64,000 bases of DNA from Allacma fusca (taxonomy: Eukaryota; Arthropoda; Collembola; Symphypleona; Sminthuridae). Below are positions 35,677 to 47,618 of the stretch, in pieces. The notes beneath the pieces were generated by a model. It was not told where the DNA came from, made no database searches, and saw only the letters and a program-made list of their open reading frames with translations. Both the position numbers and the translations under genes were made by a program. Location: NCBI GenBank assembly GCA_947179485.1, contig OX359246.1, positions 24,490,001 to 24,554,000 of the forward strand. Direction: 5' to 3'. Position 1 is the first letter of the stretch. Each line of letters opens with the position of its first letter.

Positions 35677-36689
35677 CTGAGCAAAAAGGAATTTTGTCAA
35701 AAAGTCAAGGAACGAAATTTCCTTCGGATTCCGTCCTCTGACCTCCGAAAAACTAAGAGGATTTTCACTCTCACTTTCTTCCCCTCCCGTCGACAGAAAT
35801 TCATTAAAAAAATTTTCAATTACGAAGAATTATTATTCCTGTCACTTCAAATGCCACTTTAAATAAATACAATTTTTAAATAAATTAGACTTGTAAAGTT
35901 TTTCTTGCTTGTAGTTCTGGGACCTCCCACGTCGATCTGTAAACTTATCTTCATGTAGGAAAAAACACGCTTTTAAAACCTCGGATCAATCTTAGTCCCT
36001 GTCATGCTTTCACTAAGGTTTTTGTCTTAAACAAGATGTACTTTCTCCTGAATATTGATCTTTCCACAGTGTACACAGACAGCGTAGGATTTTATGAACT
36101 TTGTAATTTTGGATGTTTTAGAGAAAAAATGAGGATTTCCTTTGATAGGGGAATTCCTTTGAAGTAAAAAAAATATAAGAAAATTCTCTCTCTCCCTCTC
36201 TCTCTCTGACAGTTCTCATTTAAAAGTTTGGGCTTTGCTTATGAGTGAAGTGTGTGAAAAAATAAGATGGTTGCCATCAACATCAAAGATCAGTCCGGGC
36301 TTTTGGCAAATCCCAGTGTTGGGAGTAAAAGTTTCAAATTCCCTGACTTTCACTCGCCATGTGGTACTTTCTCAGCTTTTCCCCCTCAGGGATATATTTT
36401 TACCTAGACATTTTTACTCAGGCTTGGCCCCAATTGCTTTTAGACATTTGTTTCTATTTTTTTCATACAGGAAGTCCCATGGTGGAGGATCCTCCTTTAT
36501 GGTACGCGTGTCGATTTTTTTAAAAAGTGGCCTTCAAAAATTTTCGAAATTTAAGGTTTATTTTAGGTTAAAAGCACAGCGGGGGTTCAAATTAGATTTC
36601 ATTACAGCCAAAACATTTCTATTGACATTTTTGATGAGGAACAAAATTGTACGTTTTATGAAACTCAAAATGGGCTAATTGCGTTTTTG

Positions 36690-37540
36690 GGAAAAGACAA
36701 TTTGATCCATGATCACTTTCACTAAATGCAAAACGATCTATATTCAGACAATAGTAAAAGCATGTTTTTGCATTTCAGCGGAAATGCATTTAGACCATTT
36801 TGCTTTTGCACTGAAATGCACTTGGAACATTTTGCGTTTCATTGACAACGCAAATGAGAACATTTTGTACTTAATTGAAGACGGATTTAGAGCATTTCTG
36901 TTTTATTCCAAAAGTCATTTTTAGACCATTTTGCTTTTAATTTCAATTCATTTAGAACATTTTGATTTGAAATGGAAATACACTTTGACCATTTTGGTTT
37001 TATTCCAAAAGTTATTTTTAGAATATTTTGCTTTTAATTTAAATGTGTTTAGAACATTTTGTTTTGAAATGGAGACCATTTTTCTTTCAATTCAAAACTA
37101 ATTTGGAACATTTTGCTTTGAAACGAAAATATACTTGGAACATTTTGCTTTGAAACGAAAATATACTTGGAACATTTTGCTTTTAACTGAAATTCACTTA
37201 GAACATTTTGCGTTTAATTGAAAACACATTTAGAATATTTTTCTTTGATTCCAAGACATTTTTAGACCATTTTCCATTTAATTAAAAACAGATTTAGAAC
37301 TTTTTTGTTTTATTCCAAAAGTCATTTTTGGACCATTTTGCTTTTAATTTCAATTCATTTAGACCATTTTGCTTTGAAACAGAAATGCACTTAGACCATT
37401 TTGCTTTGAAACAGAAATGTACTTAGACCAGTTTACTTTTAAACATAAATGCATTTAGATCCTTTTGCATTCATTCTAAAATGCCTTTAGACCCTCTTGC
37501 TTTTACTCCAAAACGCATTTAGAACATTTTTCCCTGACTA
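36690..37540 (+). repeat. About 32-bp tandem array (ACCATTTTGCTTTTAATT type)
   Basis: Roughly 25 diverged units carrying TTAGACCATTTTGCTTTTAA or TTGGAACATTTTGCTTTGAA. The core ACCATTTTGC is the same as in the array ending 1.4 kb to the left and in the same orientation. Unit length varies (about 30-37 bp), so this array is older or less homogenised. Confidence 0.9.
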
Positions 37541-38116
37541 TTTTCTCGACTTTTACCATCCCTTCCATTACACACGCTCCGAGCTCCTTTTCCCCTCGTG
37601 AGCCCCAAAACACAATTTTAATAGCCAGCGGAGTACAACTCCCCACAAAAATGGATCAATTCCCAAGACTTGCTTCTTCCCCAACATTTCTGACATTTCC
37701 AGCTCAACATTATTTATATCCCCTAAAAATACACGTATACTCCAAGATTTTGCCACACAGCACAAAAAAAACAACTACCAAAGAGAAAATAAAATGTTCT
37801 TTTAGCACGATTTTTTTTGACCTTTCCCTCCCCCGTCTTTTTGAACTGACAGCTCCTGTTTCTTCTCAGATCTCAAATATTGCTAACAGCCTTTAGATCT
37901 TTTTTTTCAAATTCTAGACAGTGGACACTGGAGAAAACCCCTCCCTATAAATATTTTTATACACGTTCGAAAAAACATAATTAGATTTTTTTTAGTGTGA
38001 GTGTATAACGTAGAGCCTGCAATGTGTGGGAAAAATCTAGGGTGCTGATATAAAAAGCCCGTACTGTATATTTGGAGGGATGGTCGGGAAGAAAAACTCC
38101 TTCCATTATTTACAAG

Positions 38117-38340
38117 GATGCCTCGAACACACAACTTTTTGGAAGGAAAGCTGAGGCAGAGATAGATGACCAAGTGGAACCTGTTGGCTCGGGGTACAAT
38201 GCCCTATTGATATTGCAAACGTCTCTGGGAAAAGCCTGCCTTGGGAAGGAGCCTGGGCTAAAACCATTTCCGAATCAGCCTTTGGCGAGAATTTTTTATT
38301 TTATTCTGAGAGAGTGTGTCAATTTTTTTTCCCTCCGGGG
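38117..38340 (+). CDS. Weak coding-like open frame, unknown
   Basis: From acceptor-like TTATTTACAAG|GATG the frame reads DASNTQLFGRKAEAEIDDQV then EPVGSGYNALLILQTSLGKA and remains open for about 75 codons. The composition is plausible for a protein, but the downstream part (RECVNFFSLRGKFQR) runs into AT-rich noise. A donor-like GTACAA follows EPVGSG. No family identified. Confidence 0.15.
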
Positions 38341-38743
38341 AAAATTTCAGAGGTGATGTGATACTGAGGACTGACTGTAAATTCTTTTATACTGACACTG
38401 ATACATGTACTATTACTGTACTTAAGTGCTAACGCTCAATACGGGCTTTGTATAGGGCACTTTGTGGTTTGACTCGTATTGATTCCTTCCATTTGTCCGA
38501 TGTAACCGAAGAATTTCCTTGTTTCGGGAAGTTCCATTGAGTACAGATAGGATTTTGTTTCAAAGAATTTTCATTAAAATTTTTTCTCTCTTTTGGAGAC
38601 CCCCATCAAAAGTTGTTTATTTGCAACATTTGTGTTGCGGGAGGGGGTCAAAAGTATTTCCCTTTGACTCTGTGCATAACTCAAGGCTCAGTTTTCGGCG
38701 ACATTTTATTGGAGCGATGATTACATTTTCGAGGTTTTTCAGG

Positions 38744-38832
38744 AATTGGGATTTTTCTGGGAGGAGATTTTAGGGATTTTTCTGGGAGGAGATTTTAGGA
38801 ATTTTTCTGGGAGGAAATTTTAGGGATTTTTC
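38744..38832. repeat. Short 25-bp tandem repeat, about 3.5 units
   Basis: Units of GGGATTTTTCTGGGAGGAGA plus TTTTA; the last is truncated into GGGATTTTTCAAGG. It lies just before the much longer 38.87-39.99 kb array. Confidence 0.9.
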
Positions 38833-38869
38833 AAGGATGATGATTTTTCTACTCGAAATGGGACATTTT

Positions 38870-39990
38870 CGACATTTTACAGGCAATTTTGTACAGAATT
38901 TTTCAACTTTCGACATTTCACAGCAATGATAATATTCTTATCTGTAATTTTACGTTTTCGGTAATTTAGTAGAACGTTAATTTGTCTACCTAAGATTTTA
39001 AATTTTCTACAATTTGCACAAACGATAATATTTCTACCTGCAATTTTAAATTTTCGTGTTTTGCAGAAACATTTTTATACCTGCAGTTTTTAGTTTTTGA
39101 TATTTTACAGAAACGCTAATTTTTGTACCTACAATGATGCATTTTCGACATTTTACAAAAAAGATAAATTGGTATACCTGAAATTTGTAAATTTCGACAT
39201 TTTATAGGGAATTTGTTACACACAAAGCTAGATTTACGACATTTTATAGGGAATTTGTTACGCACAAAGCTAGATTTACGACATTTTATAGGGAATTTGT
39301 TACGCACAAAGCTAGATTTACGACATTTTAGTGGGTATTTGTTACGCAAAGCTAAATTTTTGACATATTCCCGTAAAGATAATATTTCCAGCTATAGTGT
39401 TAAATTTTCGATATTTTACAAGAAAAATAATCTTTTTCCCTGAAATTTTTAACTTGCGACGTTTTACAATAAAGTTTGTACACTATGCCAAATTTTCAAC
39501 ATTTTACACGAGCCCTAATTTTTTTGTACCTGAAATATTTGACTTGCGACATTTTACAACACTATGCTAAATTTTCAACATTTTACACATGCGGTAATTT
39601 TTATTTACCTGGAATTTTTGTCTTACTACATTTTACAGGAATTTTGCAACATGAACCCTGAATTTGTGACATTCGCTAGTAAATATAACATTTCTAGCTA
39701 CAGTGTTAACTTTTCGACATTTTATAGACAATCTTGAAACACATAACGCCAAATTTTCAGCATTTTACTTCAGCAATAATTTTACTACCCAAAAATGCCA
39801 AGTTTTGAACATTTCGCACAATACAATAGTTTCGAAATCAAAAATGTCAAATTTTCTGGAGAGATTTTACTGTAACAATAATTTTTCTTCCTGCAACATC
39901 GACTATACGATAATTCACATGTACATATACTTAAATTTGCCACCCACTATGATAAATTTTCGACATTTTACAAAAATAATAATTTTTCTC
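38870..39990. repeat. About 42-48-bp tandem array (TTTCGACATTTTACAGAAAC type)
   Basis: About 24 diverged units built on AAATTTTCGACATTTTACAG followed by a variable AACGATAATTTTTCTACCTG. A recent homogeneous sub-block at 39195-39340 has three near-identical 42-bp units (CGACATTTTATAGGGAATTT plus GTTACGCACAAAGCTAGATTTA) at 39195, 39237 and 39279. Confidence 0.93.
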
Positions 39991-39999
39991 TTCTCAATG

Positions 40000-41987
40000 T
40001 TAATTTCCACACCTTGGCCAAAAGAGCTACCCTGCATAAAAGCAATTGCGATTATGCCACTCAAATTCCCGGCCCCTTCATCTGACTGTGTTATCAGACA
40101 AGGAATAAATTGCACACATCACTTGACATACAGAGGGAGGGAGAGAGACAGCCCAGTCGAAAGAAGTTGAAGCTTGAGTGGAGTTGTGAATTGTGTTTTG
40201 TGGAAACAAAACTCCCCTCCCCAGTCCAAGTTGTCACCGTTTCGGATAAAAGGCACAGAGGAAAATAATGTGGAAAAACAAGCTCTCTCTCTCTCTATAG
40301 ATATATTACTGAGGGCTCGTACACACACGATCCAATTTCCCTTTTATCTCTGAGTCGTATAACTCGAGTCCTGCACTTGATAAAACGTTATAAAACTTTT
40401 ACAACGCCAGGAGTCTCATTTATACATGAGAGCTCCTGTAACTTGGATATCAATACCTTGTAATAACCTCCTAGAGTTTGACTTCCAGGACAGATACAAT
40501 CCACTGATTTTGTAACAGCACTCCCAAAAAAAATATCTCCACAAAAATTCGAATACGTTCTTTTTCTCATACCCTAATTTTTTTCTTACATTTGACCCTT
40601 TTAAAAAAAAAATTTGTAGAAGAATGCTCAATGACATTTTTTTTTCTAGCTTGAAATTCTACGGGTAAACTTACCTTTAGGAAAAAAAATTGAATCCCAG
40701 AATTTCCCAGAAATGTTTACACTTGCACAATTTTTTTTTCAAGGGAGAAAGTGGTGAAAGCAGTGAAAGCAAATGCTATTTTTCATTGACTTTGAGAGAA
40801 GGTTAAAATTCAACAGGGAGTCGCACGCCTTCCTGACAAACTCACACAATTCACAGAATTTTTTTTCTCACTTTTTTTCTCCTTTCCCCAAATATAGGGA
40901 CGCGAAGTCGATAAAAATCGATCAAATCTCACTTGAACATTGGAGGCCTCCCTAGTTCCTAAACGTGCATCATAGTCTCGTTTCCACGTTTGTGGTAGTT
41001 ACTTTTATACTCCTACTTTGTATTTGGACCCAGGAACGAGAGAGAAAGTGAAAAAGAGACGCTTGACATGAAAATCAATTTAAACTGTTGCCTCTTCCCA
41101 CACACAATGTTTTTCTCTGCCCCGAACTGGGAAATTTTGTCCGCAATGTTCAATTATTTTTTACCACCAAAGCGGCTTACACACTGACTTGAAATAATTT
41201 CCACGAATTTTCCCCCTTTCTCTTTGAATTTTTGAAGAACAATTTTTTTAGAGGTTAAAATTTTAAGGGTTTTTGGATTTTTACCCCTAAAATTCGTAAA
41301 TTCCCTGCAGTCACGTAATTTTGATAGTCTTTAAAAATTTTGAGAATGATTGTTCTCAAGTAGGATTTTTTAATTTCACAAAAGTCCGAAAAAAAATGAT
41401 ATGTTTGGTTTCAAATATTTAAAACCTTTAATTCGAAGTTGACAAATTGTTTTCTGAGTTTCACTAGATTTTTTATGGAGTTTATTCGGATTGTGATAAC
41501 TTTTGATGTAACTTTTTAATTGAAATTCTGATTTGCCCGATTATTTTTTGGATTTTTGTATTTTTTTGGAATTTGCTTCGCATGTAAAGCACCAAATGAA
41601 TTTTTGGAGATGTGATCTTTGGATTGAATTTTTTTAGAGCTTTTGTTTTCATGAATTTCACTTTTGCGGAATTGAATTTTAGGTTTGAAGGCTTTGATGA
41701 TAGGAATAAGTTTTTTTGAACGAACTGTTGCACTTGGAGAAAGCAAAATGTGATGGTTGAGTTTGGAGAGGAGAAAATATTCTGGGATGGATTATAATTT
41801 CGAGAGAAAGGAAGGAGTTTTGAAGAGAGAGAGAGTGTGTGAGTGGTGTGCGAATTTGTGTGGAGCTTTTTCCTGGGAAAGCAGATGGAAACTGAGGGAA
41901 GAGAACGTTGGAAGGTTCAAGTTTTTTTTTGGGTGAAAGCGAAGAAACGAGGGAAATGTGGAATGATTTGAAGGCACACAACCAACC
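40000..41987. other. Gene-free spacer between arrays
   Basis: AT-rich DNA without credible exons; contains GGAGAAAG words at 40744 and 41736 and a short CT tract near 40290. Open frames here are short and of AT-biased composition. Confidence 0.6.
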
Positions 41988-42262
41988 AGTCAGCCAACCA
42001 CCAACTCTTCTCCGAAAATGTAGTCCTCATCGAACCAACCAGTTTGAGTTTCCCCTATACTTTCTCCTCTTACCCATTCCTCACTACTAACCTCCCACCC
42101 GCTTTTCCCAACGGGATCAGCCACAAGTGACGTTCCGATTTTAACTTTTGACCAAGTTTCCCTTCCTGGCATATGAGCAGGCAATTTCTTGCGCATTTGA
42201 ACTTTCACTTGTAATTTCTTCCCGTTTCTTTGGGGTTTCTTGGTAAATTTGAAAAAAATCAT
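41988..42262 (-). CDS. Possible small protein or terminal exon (90 codons), unknown
   Basis: Open from ATG at 42262 to TGA at 41990-41988. It contains a basic stretch (KKPQRNGKKLQVKVQMRKKL), then PAHMPGRETWSKVKIGTSLV and an acidic end (GWFDEDYIFGEELVVG). The composition is varied and free of tandem repeats, unlike flanking open frames. A donor-like TGG|GTAAGA lies inside, so a spliced form is possible. No family recognised; it may be chance. Confidence 0.25.
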
Positions 42263-42336
42263 GACAACATTTATGAAAGTGTCAATTACGTTGTGAATTG
42301 CAATGGTAAAAGTATTAGAAAAAGTTTTTTATAATA

Positions 42337-42600
42337 AACGTGGTGAAAGTGCCAGTGAAAGTCCTGGTGAAAGTCCTGGTGAAAGTCCTGGTGAAAGTCC
42401 TGGTGAAAGTCCTGGTGAAAGTCCTGGTGAAGGTACCAATGAAAGTCCTGGTGAAAAAGCCAGTGAAAATCCTTGTGATAGTGCCAGTGAAAGTACCTGT
42501 GAAAATTCTTGTTGAATTTCCACTGAAAGTACCGAAAAAGTCCTGAATAAAAGCAGTAGTGAAAGTACAGGAGACAGTTCCATCTATCAAATACAGTGAA
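42337..42600. repeat. 12-bp tandem array (GTGAAAGTCCTG)
   Basis: At least six perfect GTGAAAGTCCTG units between 42355 and 42430, with diverged 12-bp units either side (GTGAAAATTCTT, GTGAAAGTACCT). Open frames read Glu-Ser-Pro-Gly or Val-Lys-Val-Leu repeats; I treat these as by-products of the period. Confidence 0.95.
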
Positions 42601-42961
42601 AGTACCTGCAAATCCAAAGGTTTTAGAGATTCGACTATTTTAATACACTGGATCATTTCTGGTAGCAATATTCTGTGAAGAAAGCATTAACATGTTAGTT
42701 TTGCTGGTGCAGATTTTGGTCAAAATACCTTTGAAATTTCTCTTGCATAGTTTTAGTTTCAGTTTCATAATGTTTAAAGAAACCAATCATGAAAAGGTCA
42801 ACCAAATCTGTAATTAAAACCTTTGAATTAATTAATTTACAAATTAAAAGCAACACTGATGGTATCATTCAAGTTTCTTCATGGAGTCTCTTTATTCAAA
42901 AATCTCCGAAAGTTTCATAGCATTTTATGGGAAAGTGATAGTGAACGTTCAAATCATTTCC

Positions 42962-43140
42962 AAGTGAAAGTTGTAGTGAAAGTTCGAGGGAAAGTCAAAG
43001 TGAAAGTACAAGTGAAAGTACAAGTGAAAATCAAAGTGAAAGTTTGAGTGAAAATCATAGTGAAAGTTCGAGTGAAAGTCAAAGTAAAAGCAAGTTTTTT
43101 GATGAAAGTTTTAGTGTTCAAAGTGAAAGCAAAAATTACT
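42962..43140. repeat. 12-bp tandem array (GTGAAAGTNNNA), second copy
   Basis: About 13 units of GTGAAAGTCAAA, GTGAAAGTACAA and GTGAAAGTTCGA, 0.4 kb right of the first GTGAAAGT array and in the same orientation. The spacer between them is ordinary AT-rich sequence. Confidence 0.93.
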
Positions 43141-43267
43141 CTTTGTTTCTAATAAAAGCTTTGAAAATAAACATTTTCTATAAAAATAAATTCAAACCCA
43201 CCTCTTCAAAGCTCTTGACTCTTTCCCCCTCTTTCTGAAACAACGTATGGACGACGTTTGAAGAACT

Positions 43268-43275
43268 GACGTCAG
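43268..43275. promoter_or_regulatory. Perfect cAMP-response element palindrome TGACGTCA
   Basis: TGACGTCA is the full CREB/ATF consensus palindrome. It sits 33 bp upstream of the candidate MGQVCC start, in a GC-richer stretch, which suits a promoter or 5' UTR. No clear TATA box is visible. A chance 8-bp match in 64 kb is possible. Confidence 0.35.
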
Positions 43276-43307
43276 CACACTGCTCTCTAGTTGCCTATCT
43301 CCTGAGC

Positions 43308-43384
43308 ATGGGACAAGTCTGCTGTGTGTGTGAGACAGGAATTATTGCCAGAGCTTCAAGTGTGCCACAAGTTTCTCCCTATAT
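43308..43384 (+). CDS. Candidate first coding exon (MGQVCCVCETG...), unknown gene
   Basis: The ATG at 43308 opens a frame beginning MGQVCCVCETGIIARASSVP. It runs 25 codons plus two bases to a strong donor (CCCTATAT|GTAAGTAT). Met-Gly followed by paired cysteines is the form of N-myristoylated and palmitoylated membrane-anchored proteins (family knowledge; its use here is inference). A perfect TGACGTCA lies 33 bp upstream. The phase (2) would suit exon 60071. Without transcripts this may be chance: the open frame is short and stops three bases past the donor if unspliced. Confidence 0.25.
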
Positions 43385-46300
43385 GTAAGTATACGAAAAC
43401 TATTTTCACTTAACTATTATCGCACGCAAACGAATGCAGGGCAGTAATTTGCAATACTTGAGTCCCTATAAACTTTCCATACACCAACTCCAAACAGACA
43501 TCCACACACACATACATATACACATATACACATATACATACATACATATGTACATAAGGGAGAAAAGCCTAAATCTTGAACTAACTAAGCCTGATCATTC
43601 ATGTGTTGTGGGACTCTTATATAGAACACGTACGCATACATGCACATTACACATAAAAGAGTCCCATAATAAAAGCTCCTATTCCTCTCCTTGTGAAAGT
43701 GAGGCTGAGCAACATTTAACGTCCGCATTCTCCATCTCCCTTTCCCACTCACTTTCTCCACCCTTCCATAGACACGCGGCTTAGCTTTACAATACTTCTC
43801 TCTAAAGTTCACACTCTTTATAGCAGTCCCCCCGAAAAGCCTCATCAAGCACAATAACTTTCCGAGTACCTTCATAAAATTTTTAATACAAAAAAATAAT
43901 CCTTTCTAAAGAGATGCGAAAAGTCCATTAAAAATCTAAATATTTTTTTTACTCAGGAGAAAATGTACTTGTAATTACAAGAGGGACTGTTATAACGAGA
44001 CCATGCTTCACATCCCAGGGGACCTCCTAGTAAATTTTATCCTATGAAAAGTTGCCTTTGTAACCGGAAAGCGGGATTTTTGTAAAAAATATTTTCCCAC
44101 AAATTGAAAAAAATTTCTTTCACTGAATAGTATAAGACAGTCCCTTATAGCAAGACTCTACTATGGACTCACAGAGCCACATGGTTGAGTAACTCTGTGT
44201 AGGAGTTGAAATATTTACCATGATTCATCCTCCCTTTGCAAAAATTCCACGCTTTCCTTTTTTTTTATGCAGAAACTTTTCATCAAACTTTTTTCTTTTT
44301 CATTCCTCCTCCAAATCATTTGGACAGCTTTCCTTTTTATGAGTTTTTCAATTTACAAACACACATGTCAAAATATATGTACATAATAAGATTTTTTTTG
44401 GGGTTGAGGAGGAGACACTTAATGAATCCATTACGCATGCTTTTTTGATTAAAGTTTAATTTTTGTGTTTGAATTCACAAAAGGGATTTCATGACTATAT
44501 TCCTTATTTTTATTTCTCCGTTCATATACACACATAGACTCCATAGCAAATATTACAAGACTCTCCTCTTCCAGGGGTCGACCCACGAGCGAAGCGTATA
44601 CATGAATTTATATAGTCTCAATGTTGTGTAGCAAACCCCGGGCAATTTATTCAGGAGGAGTCCTAATTATGACGATCTTCTGAAAGATCAGGGCGTCCTT
44701 CACTCGGAGATAATTTTAGTAAATTAATCCCTAACTATACATAGTGCCTTCATTGGGGTAGACCTCCCTACGAAGAATTTTTTCTAAAAGGACCAAAATT
44801 ATTTCGAACATTCCTCTTCTCACCCTAATTTTTCAGTTAATGTCAAATGATGCATTCAAATTCAATTTGTATATATTTAATTGAAGTTGATAATGCTATT
44901 AGCACCTAAGGGACTCTGTAAAATTTAATTTTGAGTCTATCGAGAAAATTTTGTTTTTTAGGGGGACCGTTTTATATTAAAACCTCATTGGATATTGTGA
45001 AAAATGAGTTTGATGCTCTAATGGAGAGTGCTCTTAGAATTATTTTGTACGAGATGTCTGAATAGACTAAGAGCACTGTATAAGTATCTCCAGACATAAA
45101 TATAGCACATCAGGAAAACTGGAATGATTCCCTTGGAATGAGCGGAACAATCATTGGGACGTGAGACAAAAAATTGAGGACAATCCAGAGGGAAACACGA
45201 TCAAGGGGACAAGGACTAAATGAGGTTTAATTTAATGGGGACTATGGATCCGTAGCACAGGGAGTATACATACATATGCTCTAACGTATGTATGTACCTA
45301 CCATGTAATTACATAGGGAATGTAGATACAAGCCAGGTAATATGCTTTCTCCACTTTCTCCCCCCATCATTACAGCAACTACACACATCCAAACTCAATT
45401 TGGTTGGGTTAATGAGACCATTTGGAAACTCAATTACAGGGAAAGTCTCTATATATGATGTCCTTGTGAATTCCAATTTTCCGCGGGAAATTCAAAAACA
45501 AATCAAAATTCAAAATGACGGGAAGGAACTAAAACTTCCAAAATTCCTAGATATGAAAATTATGAAGAGAAATTTTTGAAACAAAAATTTTTTTTTGGAA
45601 CACATGTTACAAAATTTTGCTTCACAATAAGGGACTACCCCATGGGTTCGACCATTGTGTCTCAAACCAGGAGCCCCTCCATTGTAGACCAATGAATCCA
45701 TAGCCAGCAGTTCAGTCCAGGAAAAAAGGGCCCTAGGGGCCCTCCTCCTATTTCTTATTATAGAACGTAATTTGATCCACTTTAATCCAATTTCTTGACC
45801 AAGGAATCTCTGAATTCCGAGCTTACAGCTGGGATTTGGCTCTCAAATTAAGTCTTAGCGGTGACTAAATTGGCTCCTCACCTCACTATACTGAGGTAAG
45901 CCAATTTATTCCTGAAGTTCCCCCAATTATGAAGATGCTCATCTTTGAAGCCCAAGATCCGGTCCTCAACCTCCCACATTGACTTTCCCTAAAATATTCC
46001 CCAGCTCAAAAGACTTCTCTCATAACAAGAATCCTCACTACAAAAAAATTTTCCCCCCAAGACAAAAAATTATTTCTAACATTCCTCTTCGTACCCCAAT
46101 TTTTCCTCTTTACGCCCAAATGCTAATTTCTCCCCAGCAAGTCCCTACCGCCATAAATAGACAAATTTGAACCCGAACCCTAGGCTCCTGTAAAATCCCT
46201 CGACTTTATTCAACCTACCATATTTTATGGAACAACTGTCGAAATATCTACAGCTTTTGCAACAGTAACAATAAACACACATCAGAGGATTTTGCAACCT

Positions 46301-47415
46301 CCGCTCCAGGCTTTTACACAGAAACGTTGCACAACCTTCGAAAAAAAATTTTTTTGTATGCACAGACTTTCTCCAAAGTGTACCCCTAAATTTTTTATCT
46401 ACTCATAAATCATTATAGATTAATTTTTTGAGGAGGAATGGAAAACTAGGGGAATATTTGTTGGCCCCAAAATTAATAAACTCAATATTCAATTCTGTCT
46501 GCGTGTTCCCGGATGCTTTCTCCTTACTTTCTCCAAGGATTGATACGGGAGGGTTCCACAGGTTTATTATTATTATTATTTCACCGGAATCCCGGAATTT
46601 CATTTGGACAGGAGCTTTTTGTCATCCTAAGTTTTCCGAGCACGTAGATATATTTCATCCGTGGAAATTTATTCCTCCCTGAAATTTCCATTGCCAGAAC
46701 CTGGCTTTTAAACTAGTCCCCTCCGACGTGTGCATATTTACATTGAGAAAGTATACACTGTTGGAATGCACCTGTGGCTCCTGTTTTCTTTCCCTAAATC
46801 CTCCACCACAGTCAGTTCTCTTATGTTCCAATATATACATATGTACATACATTGCAAAATGTCCTATCCTGAATAAGGAAAAAAAATTTGGGCAGAGCTA
46901 GATATGTATGTATACGTAATTACATACGTACATATAATAATTATTACAGTGAGCTGTCCCATAAATAACGTCCTACAGTTAGGACCACTTCCAGCTATTT
47001 CCTGGCCCAGAGTTTTAATTCCCTCCACTCCCTACATTTATATATAAATTTCTGCTTTTGTGTATATAAAAGGACCTTATAAAGTCCAAAAATTGAATGA
47101 GAGTCTTTCATATAGGATTTTAGGTTTTTTTCTCCTAAGAACGTTTTTAAAACTTACCACACAAAATCAATGTTTTTTACAGTGGGCATTTCTAACAAAA
47201 TTTTAACCCTATATAAAAAACCATGGGTTTCATTTGAGGCTTTTAGAGATCCCTTATAAAGAGAGTGCTCTATAGAGTGCACATAAAGCCAAACAGCTAC
47301 ATTCTTTCGAGTATTGATCCTTTGAGAGACAGAATAAAAGCCCTATTTCCAATACTACCAGGTCCAGAGCTTCCCTTTTGTTCCGGACATTTCCCCTTCA
47401 CTTGCAAGCGCTCTA
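43385..47415. other. Intergenic or intronic DNA, mostly unremarkable
   Basis: Holds CACATATACATACATATGTA words near 43520-43550, a solo GACTGTTATAACGAGACC at 43987, and a CAGTCCCTTATAGCAAGACT at 44137. An open frame at 45370-45579 begins after a good acceptor (CTCCCCCCATCATTACAG) and reads QLHTSKLNLVGLMRPFGNSI and onward to TGA; it might be an exon but matches nothing I know. Confidence 0.5.
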
Positions 47416-47618
47416 CAGTATACGCTCTTTAGTAGGAATTTTCAGTACAGGAGTGTATTTTGGACTAAAATTTTAAAGAATAAATTCATACGAAAAAAAA
47501 AATCTGGAACGATACTTTTCTGACAGTAATTTTTGAAAAAAAAAATTTGATCCTCCAGATCCTCAGAAATGTTTTGGAAGGCTTGGTTTTGCTATACTTG
47601 TGTATATAGAGTCCACTG
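47416..47618. mobile_element. Candidate MITE, CAGT...ACTG flanked by TA (203 bp)
   Basis: Begins CAGTATACGCTCTTTAG after TA (47414-47415) and ends TATATAGAGTCCACTG before TA (47619-47620). The TA at both ends is the target duplication of Tc1/mariner/pogo-type elements. The terminal inverted repeats match only loosely beyond the first five bases. It encodes no transposase, so it would be non-autonomous. The call rests on its termini and on relatives elsewhere in the window. Confidence 0.5.

Noticed and set aside
36235-36678. 147-codon plus-strand open frame
   Set aside because: No splice borders, no recognisable domain, hydrophobic AT-driven composition. Such lengths are expected occasionally in 64 kb over six frames.
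33405-39990. CRISPR-like array
   Set aside because: Units are contiguous, imperfect and without unique spacers, in a eukaryotic intron-bearing context; these are minisatellites.
42303-42668. Glu-Ser-Pro-Gly or Thr-Phe-Thr-Arg repeat proteins
   Set aside because: 12-bp array GTGAAAGTCCTG read in different frames and strands.
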